The notes below the pieces were generated by a model. That model searched no databases, was not told where the DNA came from, and worked only from the letters and a program-made list of their open reading frames with translations. Source: Synchiropus splendidus (Eukaryota > Chordata > Actinopteri > Syngnathiformes > Callionymidae). Taken from it: a DNA stretch of 64,000 bases. The translations under genes were made by a program, and so were the position numbers. The stretch lies in the NCBI RefSeq assembly GCF_027744825.2, contig NC_071334.1:3870937-3934936 (forward strand). Reading direction: 5' to 3'. Positions 48,565 to 60,695 of this stretch are shown piece by piece. The stretch's first letter is position 1. Every line of letters begins with the position of its first letter.

Positions 48565-49387
48565 GTGGTCGCCCTCTGTTTATTTCTTTTTTGTAAGTAA
48601 ACTCTTTGTTGGAGTTAAAAATAAATCCTGACATAAACAATGATGAAAAGTGCAACCATAAATATACACAAAACAAAACAAAAACTCGTCAAAAATAAAA
48701 GAAAACGTCGACGCAAAAGACAAGATGAATTCAGGGTACGTTTTCAAATGCTCCAGCCTGAAAGGGATGACTCTTTGTGATAATAGCTTCCCTTGGTAGG
48801 AAACAAAAGTTATAGACAGACAAAAGAAGACAACAAAAGCAGTCTGGCACATTTCAGTTTATTTAGTGTTTTAATCACTGCGAGGCCGTTCCTTGTCTTT
48901 CCTGCGACCCTCGCTTTACAACAGCTGCCTCTCAGGAGAGAGGCAGTCGTTGCCAAAGTAAAGTGTGTGGGAGGGAAAGTCCATCTTGGGAGTGCCACGG
49001 TTTTACTGTCCCTATACGTTTAGGAAAATGTTTACTGAAGAACCAGTGTTTTACATGGAGAACTGTGGGGAAATCTCAGCCAACTAGGAAGGACACTCTG
49101 GTGGGAATATTTATGAGATTTGTCCTTTTGATAGGAACATATCATGAGCTTTCATGAACGTATTTCAAGGTTCACTTGCTGTAAATGACTAATTTATCTG
49201 CTGCTGTGTGCGGAGCGCTGCGTTATGAATGTGTTGTTTTGGTTATTATTGCCCGTGCCATGGTGGTGACGCATCACTGAAGCCGTCCTCGGCCCGAATC
49301 ACTATGAAAACAAGAAACAAACGCTTCACAAAACAAAGCTGACGACAAAAAAAAAAAAAAAAAAACTTACATTTTACGGAATTACAA

Positions 49388-49492
49388 TCAGAAAAACTTC
49401 ATTAATCCCAAGGGAAATTGTGTTTGTAACATGCTCTGTACACAACATATCACAATATATTAAAAAGAAACAATATTATAAAGTGCAAATAT
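49388..49492 (-). mobile_element. LINE 3' tail, CR1/Rex1-like
   Basis: The stretch aatcagaaaaacttcattaa + tcccaagggaaattgtg up to ttataaagtgcaaat matches the tail at 2650-2765 almost base for base. Only the UTR is present. Confidence 0.65.
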
Positions 49493-49559
49493 TAATATTA
49501 AGAATATTACAAATGCATTTATACTATCATTAGAATCAAAGGATAAGACAATGTTTAAA

Positions 49560-49962
49560 TTATCATAATGTCCGGACTATAAGCCGCGACTTTTTTCTCA
49601 CGGTCTGAACCCTGCGGCTTATACACCGACACGGCTAATATCTGGATTTTTACACAGAACTTGGGACATGCAGGTGAAAACAGCGCGTTAATGTCAATTA
49701 AAGATGTGAGGAGTTGATGATTCCAGTTCAGAACATTGGCCAGTTTGTTTCATGAGTCAGTCTCCATGCTAGAGCCCGTTTTCCAAACTAGTTTAGAAGT
49801 GATCCTCATGCATTTTAAAGCCTTTCTACGGAGCAGACAGCACCACTGCACCTGCGGCTTATGGAGCACTGCGGCTCATGTAGGAACAAGATCTGTTTTC
49901 CTTCTTACATTCAGTGGGTGTGGCTAATATTCCGCTGCCCTCTATAGTTCAGGAGTTACGGT
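49560..49962 (-). mobile_element. Non-autonomous TIR transposon, CGGACTATAAGC-end family, copy 3
   Basis: Reverse orientation relative to copies at 5793 and 21838. It starts atgtccggactataagccgc and ends near tctatagttcaggagttacg, with mirrored body strings ctccatgctagagcccgttt and gtgatcctcatgcatttt. It is shortened internally compared with the other two (about 400 versus 550 bp). Confidence 0.75.
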
Positions 49963-51239
49963 CATCCTTCCATCGAAGGAAGAATATTTTTTAACAATAT
50001 CAGTCATAAATAAAAGCACGATGGAGTACAAAAATAATGGTGGCATAGAAAAAGGCATCACCACATCAACAGATCAGTAGTAACAAATAGACAGCTATGA
50101 CCACGACTCCACAATGAATTGGGAAAAAAAGAAGGAAAGAAAAGAAAATTTAGTGGAGCCCCAATGCTTTAAGGAAAAAAGCACTACAGCAAAGACAATG
50201 ATTAAATCCACCTCTACATTGACAAGAAATATTCAGCCTTGAAGATAGCAGGATAAAAATGACTAAATAATGAAAAGTGGATCACTGATGACTATACTGG
50301 CACAGATCGGATGACGTCAATCTTATCTGCTCTGTTGAACAATAAAATGATTGAATGATATTAGCTGGTCGCTTCTTGCGTGTAGTACTTGATACAATAC
50401 TCAACTGATATGGTTACCGCCGATGAAAAGGAACGTTACGTCCCGGGTTCTTTTGAGAAAGTACAAGGGTCAAGAATAAACATTCGCTGGGCTGCAGCGA
50501 GGGAGTTGACACAGAGAGCGGCTTGACACATTTTTATTCAAGTTTATATTCACTCGCAGCATGTGAGGAGCATATTATATATGGATGTGACTGAAATATT
50601 CATGCAGCGTGGCTTTAATCTTCCCATTTGGTGAAAAAAGAATGGAAGAGCGCTGTTTTAAGAGGCCGTCGATGCTATGTTTTTGTTCTTTTTTTTTTCA
50701 TTTGACAAGCATTAATGAACAGCAGGAATGCAAAAGTGCGTCTGAACAAATGCTCTAAAGGAATGAAATGGTCTTCTTTACTCACCTACTTCTTATATCA
50801 TAACAAGTTCTAATGATCTTCATGTTTGGATAGAGATCGCACAGAGCATATTTGGGTTTACCTGCGCGCCCATGTAATCCTCCGCTCGCATGGCGCGTGG
50901 GATTTGAAAAGGCCCCTGACATATTTAAATCTACCTGCCTGAGTTGGGAGTGAAACCTCATGTCAGATGTGGACAGGAATGAATGACCAATATCTGCTTT
51001 TTTTTCCCACAATGAATAAAGTGTTGGAGGCATTCTAGTGCTGTGGCCGGCCTTTATTGAGAACCTCAATCATACACCATATTAAAAGCAGGGAGAAGAA
51101 AAGACTGCTCTTCCAGGGCACATGAAAATGAAAGACGGAGGACTTAAAATGATGAATTTTCTCTTTCTCCCCCTGTCTCTTTACAATGGCTCTGTTTACA
51201 TTGCAGCCAGTGGCCTTCACAAGCGTGTGTGTGGGTGTG
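49963..51239. other. Probable intron, no feature recognised
   Basis: AT-rich around 49980-50350. No exon or repeat family was recognised. Confidence 0.5.
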
Positions 51240-52130
51240 TGTGGTTCCTGTCTATACTTGTATACTTGTTGGAAAAGCACCTACTTCTAGAGAGTGTATG
51301 TATTTGTGGGGACGTTTTTGCTGGTCCCCATGAGGTTACGCTTCATATTTGAGGATTAAAACCTAACCTCTTGGATGGTTGGGTTTAGGGGGAGAGGCTG
51401 GGGAAAGGGTTTTGTCATCAGTCCCCACAAAGATGGTGTGACAATCCTGAGAGTCTCTGCGTGCGTGTTTTGTGGGGGGACCAATTCTTGACAAAACACT
51501 ATCCTTGTGAGGACTGTATGACTTTGTGGGGACATTTGGTTGGAACCACCCAAGGTTCAGCCTCAATTTGAGGATGAAAACTTCAAAACTGAGTCATTAC
51601 CTTTTAAGTTTGCTTCGGAGTCCTGGTTCAGGTGAGCCATGTGTCTTGGATGGTTAGGTTTAGGGTGAGAGGCTGGGGAAAGGGTCATGATAGTCACAGT
51701 AGTGAAACATGATTGTGTGTGTAAGTAAGCAATTCTGTGTCGGTTCAGTCTATTTTGGGGATAACACCTCCTTGTGGCGACCTTGTTTTTTTTTTTTTTT
51801 TTTTTGCAAGTCCCCACAAGGTTAAGCCTCAATTTGAGGATGAAAACTTCAAACTAACTGGGTCATTATAACTGGGTTTAAGTTTGGTTCTAGTTAGCCT
51901 TGTGTGTTGGATGGTTAGGTTTAGGGGGAGACGCCCACACAAAAGATGGCAATTATGATGTGGGTGTGTTTTTCCATAGTCCAGGTCTTGACAAGACACC
52001 TTCTTGTGAGGACATTCTGCTGTCCTCACAAGATTCATAGGGTTAAAAGTCGTTTCTTATAATTTGGCGTAGTTCAGAGTCTTAGGTTCAGGGTGAGAGG
52101 CTGCGGAAAGCATTGTAGCAATGAGAGGTC
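51240..52130 (+). repeat. Imperfect tandem repeat, four units of about 170-275 bp
   Basis: Each unit has the order: tgtggggac or gtccccacaag segment, cctcaatttgaggatgaaaa + cttcaaa, then ggttaggtttagggtgagag + gctggggaaag. The ggttaggttt-type landmark falls near 51378, 51653, 51912 and 52083. A poly-T tract (51787-51805) separates units. The palindromic tccccacaagg/cctcctgtgg-like parts suggest a satellite-like or transposon-derived unit common in fish. Short ORFs in it are repeats of each other. Confidence 0.8.
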
Positions 52131-53551
52131 CTCATAGAAATCGCCAAACAAACGTGTCCGTGTGTGTGTTTCTGCCCAGAGCGGGTGCAGCAAAACACTT
52201 TTGGGAACCATTCCAGACTGTTACGTAAATCACCTCTCTAAATAAGAGGAATCTCTCACATCCGTCGATTTTAAATACAAGAAATACACAGTCGACAGCA
52301 ATAAAGTAAGAGGACACAGGCAGCATAGAACGCGAAGATAAAAGGCTCACGGATGTAAACACAGGTGGTCTGTCTCTGGCGGAGAGGATATCGAGAGACG
52401 CGGCTGTTTTCATCACCCAGTCTGAACTCAAATACTATTTATACTTTAAAGCTTCAGTCGGGGAAATAGAAAGAGCATCCAACATAACCACTGCGTCACA
52501 GCGGCGCTCAGGCGTCTAAACTCTGATAATGGCACCGATCACACTGAACCTCTGAGGCTCGCTCCAAAATCAATGAGGCATTGTACTCTGAGTCCTAAAG
52601 GTTGAGGGGACAATCTTACGATGGGAAGGAGCGATCGCTATCCAGGGCGTAGATGCAGAGTTTGGAGGCGATCATACATTCTAGGGGAGGAGGAGAGAAT
52701 ATCCATTGTCAGGTCCAGTGTCAGAAAGTGCATTTACAAGCCAACGGAATCATTTCATGGCGAGTATATAGACTTCCCCCCTTGTTCTAGCTTCATCAAG
52801 TGCTGCTGCCCATGAGTTGCGTTCCATTTCCCCACCGACCGCAGGCACGTCTCCTTCTACTTTTTTGGTTTTTGTCCTGCCATGGCTCTGGTTGACCAAG
52901 CTGTTCTCCTGCTGAGCGTAACACAGACCCACATTCGGGAAGCGTCGGCACAGACTGCATCCAATCTTCTTGTCCTTACAAAGAGATTATCGTACATGTT
53001 TTTAACACGGCGCTAGCAACAAGCGTGGACGTCACTGGGACACGATAATACCTTATCTGACCTCAAGTGTTTTAGGTAAAACCCCAACATTAATGTTCTC
53101 TTAAATCCATTTACCACCTGTGTTGTGTATTATTTTGAACAAGGTTTTTTTTTTTTTTTTTTTTTTAAGCATAAGACTGTCGTCTCTGTTATAACAGCTT
53201 AGGTCAGCTGGTTTCACACTAAGCCCTTGTTACATTTTCATGCTGGCAGATCATCCAAAATTCACTTCTCCCACAAACCCATGTTTCATTTTACCCAACA
53301 ATAAGAAGCAGGCGTATTTTGGGGGTGAAAAAAAACATAATAATATAATGGAAAGCGACCTAATCAGCACTGCTTTTGTGCTCAAAGGCATAAATTCAAA
53401 TGACTTGAGAGACTTTTTCTTCATTAGCTTGTCTTATAGTTGCACAAGTGCAGCCAACCTTGTCAAACGGTTTCCGCATGCTAATTCACTGGAGATACTA
53501 CTATTTAGAGTCAGCTTGCATTTGTTCAGCCGTGAAATAAATACTACGTTT
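52131..53551. other. Probable intron, no feature recognised
   Basis: Contains a poly-T tract at 53143-53166. No exon with acceptable splice context was recognised. Confidence 0.5.
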
Positions 53552-53756
53552 TAGTGATGGGTAGATGAGGCATCGTGAAACTGTATTGCAGGGTCGATGA
53601 AACGGTGTCCTAGTTTTCAGAGGCCACTAGATGGCGCTCTTGGTTTAGAAATGATGTGAGGTTTCATTGAATGAAACATTTTACAGCAGACAGCGCCATC
53701 TTTTGGCCTCTGAAAATCAGGACACTGTTTCATGAAGCCTCATCTATCCACCACTA
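53552..53756 (+). mobile_element. hAT MITE copy, near full length (205 bp)
   Basis: Begins TAGTGATGGGTAGATGAGG and ends TCTATCCACCACTA, inverted termini. The left core CCACTAGATGGCGCT is at 53624-53638; the right core at 53692-53706 is disrupted (AGCGCCATCTTTTGG). Flanks ctacgttt and ctgaattc agree at only 4 of 8 positions. Confidence 0.8.
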
Positions 53757-54914
53757 CTGAATTCCATAACATGGTTTACAAAATAGCCAAAGGAGTCTGG
53801 TGTAAATATTTCTATCCATCAAGCGTTTCACTGTACTTTGAGTTTCTGTGTGCAGTATTTGGCACTTCATATCCACAAACCTGTTTGTGACTTTGTCTTC
53901 AGGCTGCAACGTTCACTCAGGTGTCCACAGACCCCTTACAAGTGTTAAAGAGAAGGTTACCCCTTCAACAGTGTTTACAGTATCTCAGCTTTCAGCAGGG
54001 GGTCCTCCACTCACCTTGGAACTATGGAGGAGCTTTGGAGATAATGAAGGACTGGTCTTTTAGATCTAAGTCCAAGCTTTCTTTTAAATGGATTGTCACT
54101 GCCGGTGGATCACGAAGGGCCGTGGTACCAAGACACCCACCGGCTGACCTTGATGATAGACACTGTAACAGTTGCATCAGAGCATCTGCATAAGCGCGGA
54201 GCATGTGAGGAGGTTTTAGAGTGACCTTCCTGAGTTTAGGGCTGATGTGAGCCGTGCACGCTTGAAGGGAAAGATGATCAATCCAATTTTCTTTTTTTCT
54301 TTTAAAGCCTCCCATTATTTTTTGTTAAAGGTGTCAAGTACAGAGTTAAAGGTTCGCATCTGTGAACAGCTCTTTGGTTCCAGGCCAGGAAAAAGAAGTG
54401 CAGATGTCATGTTTGCTGTCACGATACGGCCGAAAGCTGTTTATGGACTGAGACACTGAGGCTTCAGTTTCCTCTCAAGCCCTCAAGTGGTCTTGTTGAG
54501 TATATAAATTTAATAAAAAATGTCAGTAAATTTAGTCATGACCCAGTTGAGTGTTGGGCGACATGTAAACACTTTTGCTCAAGAATGTAGTTATTGCACT
54601 TTAAACAGATGCATCCTTGCCATGTAACCAAATAGGCCGGATACCTTTTCCCCAAACATGCGTGTTGACAAATATCCAGGTGTTTTGAGTTGCCACTCGT
54701 GCCACTGAAAGCCGGGAGAGAGTCGAGCGTGGACTCATCTTCAGTCTCTGAATGGGAGAAAGCTAGCCAGGGTTCAGCACCATTCCCCCGGGGCAATATC
54801 AGCGGTTGTATAATAAACACATGAAGAACTCGGTTTGATTTGCAAAACAAAAACAGCCGTGAGGCAGCCATTGAAAAAAAATAGTGCTTTGGTAGAGTGT
54901 GACCATTCATGTCA
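53757..54914. other. Probable intron, no feature recognised
   Basis: ORFs at 53848-54193 (plus) and 54536-54991 (minus) show no recognised domain. Confidence 0.45.
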
Positions 54915-54922
54915 CCACCTGG

Positions 54923-55591
54923 CAGTGTTGTAGTCAAGACCACACCAACTGAGACCAAGATATTGTCGAGACTGGAGAGTACCGAGACCAAGATGTTTGG
55001 AGCTCAAGACCAGGACAAGACAGCTGAAACAAACAAATAGCCGTCAGATACCTGACTGGTGTTTGGTAGTGATGGTCGATGTGCTTTCATGACACAGAAT
55101 TGAGGGTGTCCTGAGGCCACCAGATGGCATTGTCTGTTGTAAAAAAAAGGTTTGGACTTGAACAACCGAGTCAATGAAACCTCATTGTCATTGTCATTTC
55201 TAAACCAAGAGTGCCATCTAGTGGCCTCTGAAAATCAGGACACTGTTTCATGAAGCCTCATCTACCCGTCACTGGTGTTTGGGTATCCTCCCGATTCTCC
55301 CCCTGCAACAAAAACCTGCCCCCACTGTGGCCCTATTGCGGGTCACTTTGAGACCCCTGTTGAATATCAAATAAAAAATACAACAAACTGAACAAAAAGC
55401 CAGATTCTTTCATTGAGCAATTACGTTCACCAATTCAGACAGTTTTCTCTGTTGGTGTCGACCATTCTTGAATCCCACATCCACCCAGTCCAAGACTAAG
55501 ACAAGACCGAGTAGAATTGCATGCATTCAAAACCGAGACCTAAAAAGTTCCTTGAGACTGGTCTGGAGACCAGGACCAGTCTTGAGTACTA
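54923..55591 (+). mobile_element. Non-autonomous hAT element, host to a nested MITE
   Basis: The left end CAGTGTTGTAGTCAAGACC and right end (reverse complement TAGTACTCAAGACTGG) are imperfect inverted repeats. The flanking octamers CCACCTGG (54915-54922) and CCACCCGG (55592-55599) match at 7 of 8 positions. The body is rich in gagaccaaga/accaggac strings. A complete MITE with its own 8-bp duplication is inserted at 55067-55274. Confidence 0.7.
55067..55274 (+). mobile_element. hAT MITE copy with perfect 8-bp target duplication
   Basis: The best-bounded simple copy of the family. It begins TAGTGATGG and ends CCGTCACTG, with GTGTTTGG immediately outside both ends (55059-55066 and 55275-55282). 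At 208 bp it has no coding capacity. It carries a left core CCACCAGATGGCATT (55117-55131) and a right, inverted core AGTGCCATCTAGTGG (55210-55224). The exact octamer duplication and the YAGTG-type ends place the family in hAT. Confidence 0.88.
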
Positions 55592-55667
55592 CCACCCGGG
55601 AGCCCCCCCAAAAATAGCAAATCATGTCTCTAGGGGGCGCTCATTCCTCCTCCAGTGGTTCACACAT

Positions 55668-56816
<1,149 letters not shown>

Positions 56817-57555
56817 CAGACGGGATGAGGATCAGCGCCTCCAAGTCTGAGGCCATGGTTCTCGACCGGAATGAGGTTTGCTCTCTCCGGGTCGGTGGAG
56901 AGTTCTTGGCCCAAGTGGTGGAGTTTAAGTATCTCGAGGTCTTGTTCTGGAGTGAGGGAAAAGGGGAGCGTGAGATTGATAGACGGGTTGGTGCAGCGGC
57001 AGCAGTGATGCGGTCGCTGTATCGGACCGTCGTGGTGAAGAGGGAGCTGAGTCACAAGACGAAGCTCTGGATTTACCGATCGATCTACGTTCCCACCCTC
57101 ACCTATGGTCACCAGCTTTGGGTCATGACCGAAAGGATGAGATCGTGGATACAAGCGGCTGAGATGAGTTTCCTCCGCAGGGTGGCTGGGCGCACCCTTA
57201 GAGATAGGGTGAGGAGTTCGGTCATCCGGGAGGAGCTCAGGGTGGAGCTGCTGCTCCTCCACATGGAGGAGAACCAGCTGAGGTGGCTCGGGCATCTGAT
57301 CCGGATGCCCCCCGGACGCCTCCCTGGGGAGGTGTTCCGGGCATGTCCTACCGGGAGGAGACCCCGGGGAAGACCCAGGACTCGCTGGAGAGATGATGTC
57401 TCCGCTCTGGCCTGGGAACGCCTCGGGATCCCCCGGGAAGAGCTGGAGGAGGTTTGTGCGGATCGGGAAGTTTGGCTTCCCTGCTCCGAACGCTGCCTAC
57501 ACGACCCGACTCCGGATAAGCGGCAGAAGAAGGTGAAGTGAAGGTGAAGGTATTT
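56817..57555 (+). mobile_element. RTE-like LINE, C-terminal RT fragment still open (238 codons)
   Basis: This is a 5'-truncated non-LTR retrotransposon that reads without a stop from 56825 to 57541. In order: ISASKSEAMVLDRNEV, a FKYLEVLFWSEG segment (RT thumb region), VMRSLYRTVVVKRELSHKTK, VPTLTYGHQLWVMTERMRSW, AAEMSFLRRVAGRTLRDRVR and GRRPRGRPRTRWRDDVSALA. It lacks the catalytic RT core and the endonuclease. The tail is aagaaggtgaagtgaaggtg + aagg, a GAAGGT repeat. Near identity with 60696-61372 and the open frame indicate recent insertion. Large minus-strand ORFs over it are shadows. Confidence 0.88.
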
Positions 57556-59057
57556 CAAAAACGTCATTTTAATCCAGATTTCTGTCACACAACTTTGCCC
57601 GCACCTGGTTGACCGTGTTGAACCGTTGCTCAGAAGTGTAGATTCTAGTTCTCACCCATTAAAGCTAACATGTTCTCACTCGATGAACCGCTGACATCAA
57701 AGCCAGCCTTCCCTGTTGCATGTCCGCATGTCATTGGAGTCAAAGGAGGAGTGGAGAGTCAAGCCGACAAGGATCATTCCCCCCATTATTCTGTCGTGAA
57801 GTTTGCTAAACCCTAACCTCAATCTCTTTTACATAAAGCGCTGCCCACGGCATCAAAAAACCCAGCACAAGACCTAGTGCGTCAACACGCAACACTGATG
57901 ACTGACTTCTACGTCAATCTGGGACTCAAAAGTCCACTTGCAAGTACTTGTGCTTTGACACGTGACGTGAGTCCAACTGTTAGTCTGGCTCTACTCATTC
58001 ACGTGCCCTGCTGTTCGCCCGCAGACGCATCACATCGTATGAACTCAAGAGGTCACGGCACCACTTATCATCACTCAGAAAACATGACTCAAAAGTAAAC
58101 CAAGACGATGGCAGTAGTTGCTCTATTGAGTCAGTGTAACAAGTGAGCGATTGTGTGCGCAATCTGCAGCCTGTTTTTCATTCTTTCTTTCTCATGTTTG
58201 ATCAGTTATTGCCACTCAACAAGTGTGGGACCTTCACAAACTTGAGCAGACTGTATTTAAAAGATCAAAAATATTATTGCAAATACATAAGTGTCATGAC
58301 TCTATATATTCACCTGGGAGGTTTTGTCACCGTCATTGCGTTGCAGTCAGTGGTGAAATGCCAGGCAGTTGTTCCCACCACATATATATATATGTTGGAG
58401 CAGAAGTGGAGACCGACTGCGCGAGGGTGGATGTTGATGGCTTAATGATGTTCTTTGATCCCAAATAATAATGCGCTGCAGCGCCGCGTCATGTTTTGAA
58501 ATACTTGACTCCTGCGTGGCAAAGAGCTTGGCAAAAATACTTCACTTGTTGTTCAAGCAGCTAGATCCTAGTGTTGATCAAATTCAGTCAGACTTCCGCT
58601 TTGTTTCTGCTGAAATGTTTTTCCCTCAGCTCCTGCCACCTCAGCCGTCACATCAAAACAAATTCACGTCTCCCCGAATCTAGCCTTTTCCAGTTTCCTT
58701 CGAAAACTGCAAGCACCTCTTCCGCCTTCCTTTTAAGCCTCCATTAGATCCAGACCAGACTGTCCTAAAGCTCTTCACATCTGCTCCCGCCTCTTCCTGT
58801 TCTCTTTGCTTCCCGCGTTGTCTTTCCTCTTTGGCTCTCTGGAGTCTGACTCAAACATGTTGACAAACAAGCTCCTTTGAAGCAGCCACCAGTCGGTCAG
58901 TCTACATCTGAAGTGCTTCTGAACCTTAAATGTATCCATCGCATGTGCGCCAGGTTCAGGTGAGGCGGTGACTATGGTTCCCTGCAGAGAGTAGGTTGAC
59001 TCAGGCAATAGCTGGATGAAGATACTGAGTCCAATTGCGTTGTGTTCTCCCGGTTTA
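57556..59057. other. Probable intron, no firm feature
   Basis: 57690-57950 has weak similarity (ccttccctgttgcatgtccg, actcaaaagtccacttgcaa) to the TIR family at 25961 and 29655, too weak to call. The rest was not recognised. Confidence 0.4.
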
Positions 59058-59504
59058 CATCCATCCATCCATCCATCCATCGTCACCTGCTTATCCGTTG
59101 CTGGGTCGCGGGGGCAGCAGCTTCAGGAGGTCACGCCAAACGCCCTTCTCCCGAGCGACATCCACCAGCTCCGACTGGGGGATCCCAAGATGCTCCCAGT
59201 CCAGCGTAGAGATATAATCTCTCCACCTGGTCCTGGGTCGACTCCTCGGTCTCTTCCCAGCTGGACGTGTCTGGAACACCTCCAAAGGGAGGCGTCCAGG
59301 GGGCGTCCTCATGAGATGCCCGAACCACCTCAGCTTACTCCTCTCAATGTGCAGAAGCAGTGGCTCTACTCCGAGCCTCTCCTGAGTGACAGAACTCCTC
59401 ACCCTATCTCTAAGGGAGACGCCCGCCACCATTCGGAGAAAACCCATTTCAGCCGCTTGTATCCGGGACCTTGCTCCCTCAGTCATGACCCATAGCTCAT
59501 GACC
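59058..59504 (-). mobile_element. RTE/Rex3-like LINE 3' end with (GGAT)n tail, minus strand
   Basis: The CATC microsatellite at 59058-59081 is the tail. The minus strand then encodes, from its far end, MTEGARSRIQAAEMGFLRMV, GVSLRDRVRSSVTQERLGVE, LRWFGHLMRTPPGRLP and WRDYISTLDWEHLGIPQSEL. It is homologous to 9165-9782 and shares that copy's tail type. The 5' side is cut where the 28-bp satellite begins. Confidence 0.85.
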
Positions 59505-60062
59505 GTAGTCTGAGCTACTGGGCTACATGCTACCTTAGTCCAGCTACTGGCTACATGCTAGCTTCGTCCAGCTACTGGACTATATGCTACCTTAGTCCAG
59601 CTACTGGCACATGCTAGCATAGTCCAGTGACTGGCTACATGCTGGCTTACTCCAGCTACTGGCTACATGCTAGCTTAGTCCAGCTACTGGGCTACATGCT
59701 AGCTTAGTCCAGCTACTGGCTACATGCTAGCTTACTCCAGCTACTGGCTACATGCTAGCTTAGTCCAAGCTACTGGCTACATGATAGCTTAGTCTGAGAT
59801 ACTGGCTACATGCTAGCTTACTCCAGCTACTGGCTACATGCTAGCTTAGTCCGAGCAACTGGGCTACATGCTAGCTTAGTCCAGCTACTGGCTACATGAT
59901 AGCTTAGTCCAGCTACTGGCTACATGCTAGCTTAGTCCGAGCAACTGGGCTACATGCTAGCTTAGTCCAGCTACTGGCTACATGATAGCTTAGTCCAGCT
60001 ACTGGCTACATGCTAGCTTAGTCCAGCTACTGACTACACGCTAGCTTAGTCCAGCTATTAAA
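59505..60062 (+). repeat. 28-bp satellite array, about 20 units
   Basis: The unit is approximately ggctacatgctagcttagtc + cagctact. Variants have one extra G, a gatagct change, or tccgagcaactggg in place of tccagctactgg; these variants recur in order, suggesting higher-order duplication around 59780-60000. Contiguous units without spacers. Confidence 0.93.
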
Positions 60063-60695
60063 CCCATTATCCAGGTCGCTTAGTCCGACTAAGAGAAAGT
60101 CAAATTTCTCTCCAGGTGTCGGACTAAGCTGTTTACGTGCAGTTTAAAAGTCTGAACTTAGCCGTAATGTAATAATGTGGTTTTCTGAGTGGTCATGTCA
60201 ACGTGCTCAGGATTACATCAAAGGCCTTAGTGGTGCTGGCTGTCACGACTGACATGTCTGCCTCCCCCTGAGAGCGAGCAGAAGGAAGTGGAGGTGAGGT
60301 CATCCTGTCGAGGAATAGGCAATTCGCTGGAGTGCGCGCAGATTTGACAGATTGACACGTGTGAGACAAAGAAGAACACACATTCCCTGCTCTCTCGCGG
60401 GATGGAAATGAGAAAGGTGAGCCAGGTGGGAAGGTGAGTCGGCGTTGATGGATAGCGACAGGCGGCTGAACCAAAGCCATGTGCTTTTCAATTCATGTAT
60501 TTGATACGCTGTGTTCTTTTAGTGTCATTAAATTCATTAAAAATAATTGGACAGGCCACAAGACAAGAGTTATTTACCGCTTTAAAAAAGACAAACAGCC
60601 ACTCACAGCGAATAGGACACAACACTGTGGTAGCAACATGCAGAATACTTATTAGTTTTATTGAGTTTCTGTGTGTTGTTTGACCACAAACAAGA
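60063..60695. other. Probable intron, no feature recognised
   Basis: Unassigned sequence between the satellite and the next LINE. It opens with ccaggtcgcttagtccgact, a trailing relative of the array unit. Confidence 0.45.

Noticed and set aside
53848..54193. Candidate LamG-continuation exon downstream of the third cadherin exon
   Set aside because: Overlapping frames lack LamG motifs, and no acceptor/donor pair matches the required phase 1 entry convincingly.
57690..57950. Possible third copy of the CTCACTCCC TIR family
   Set aside because: Only two short strings resemble the other copies and no inverted ends were found.
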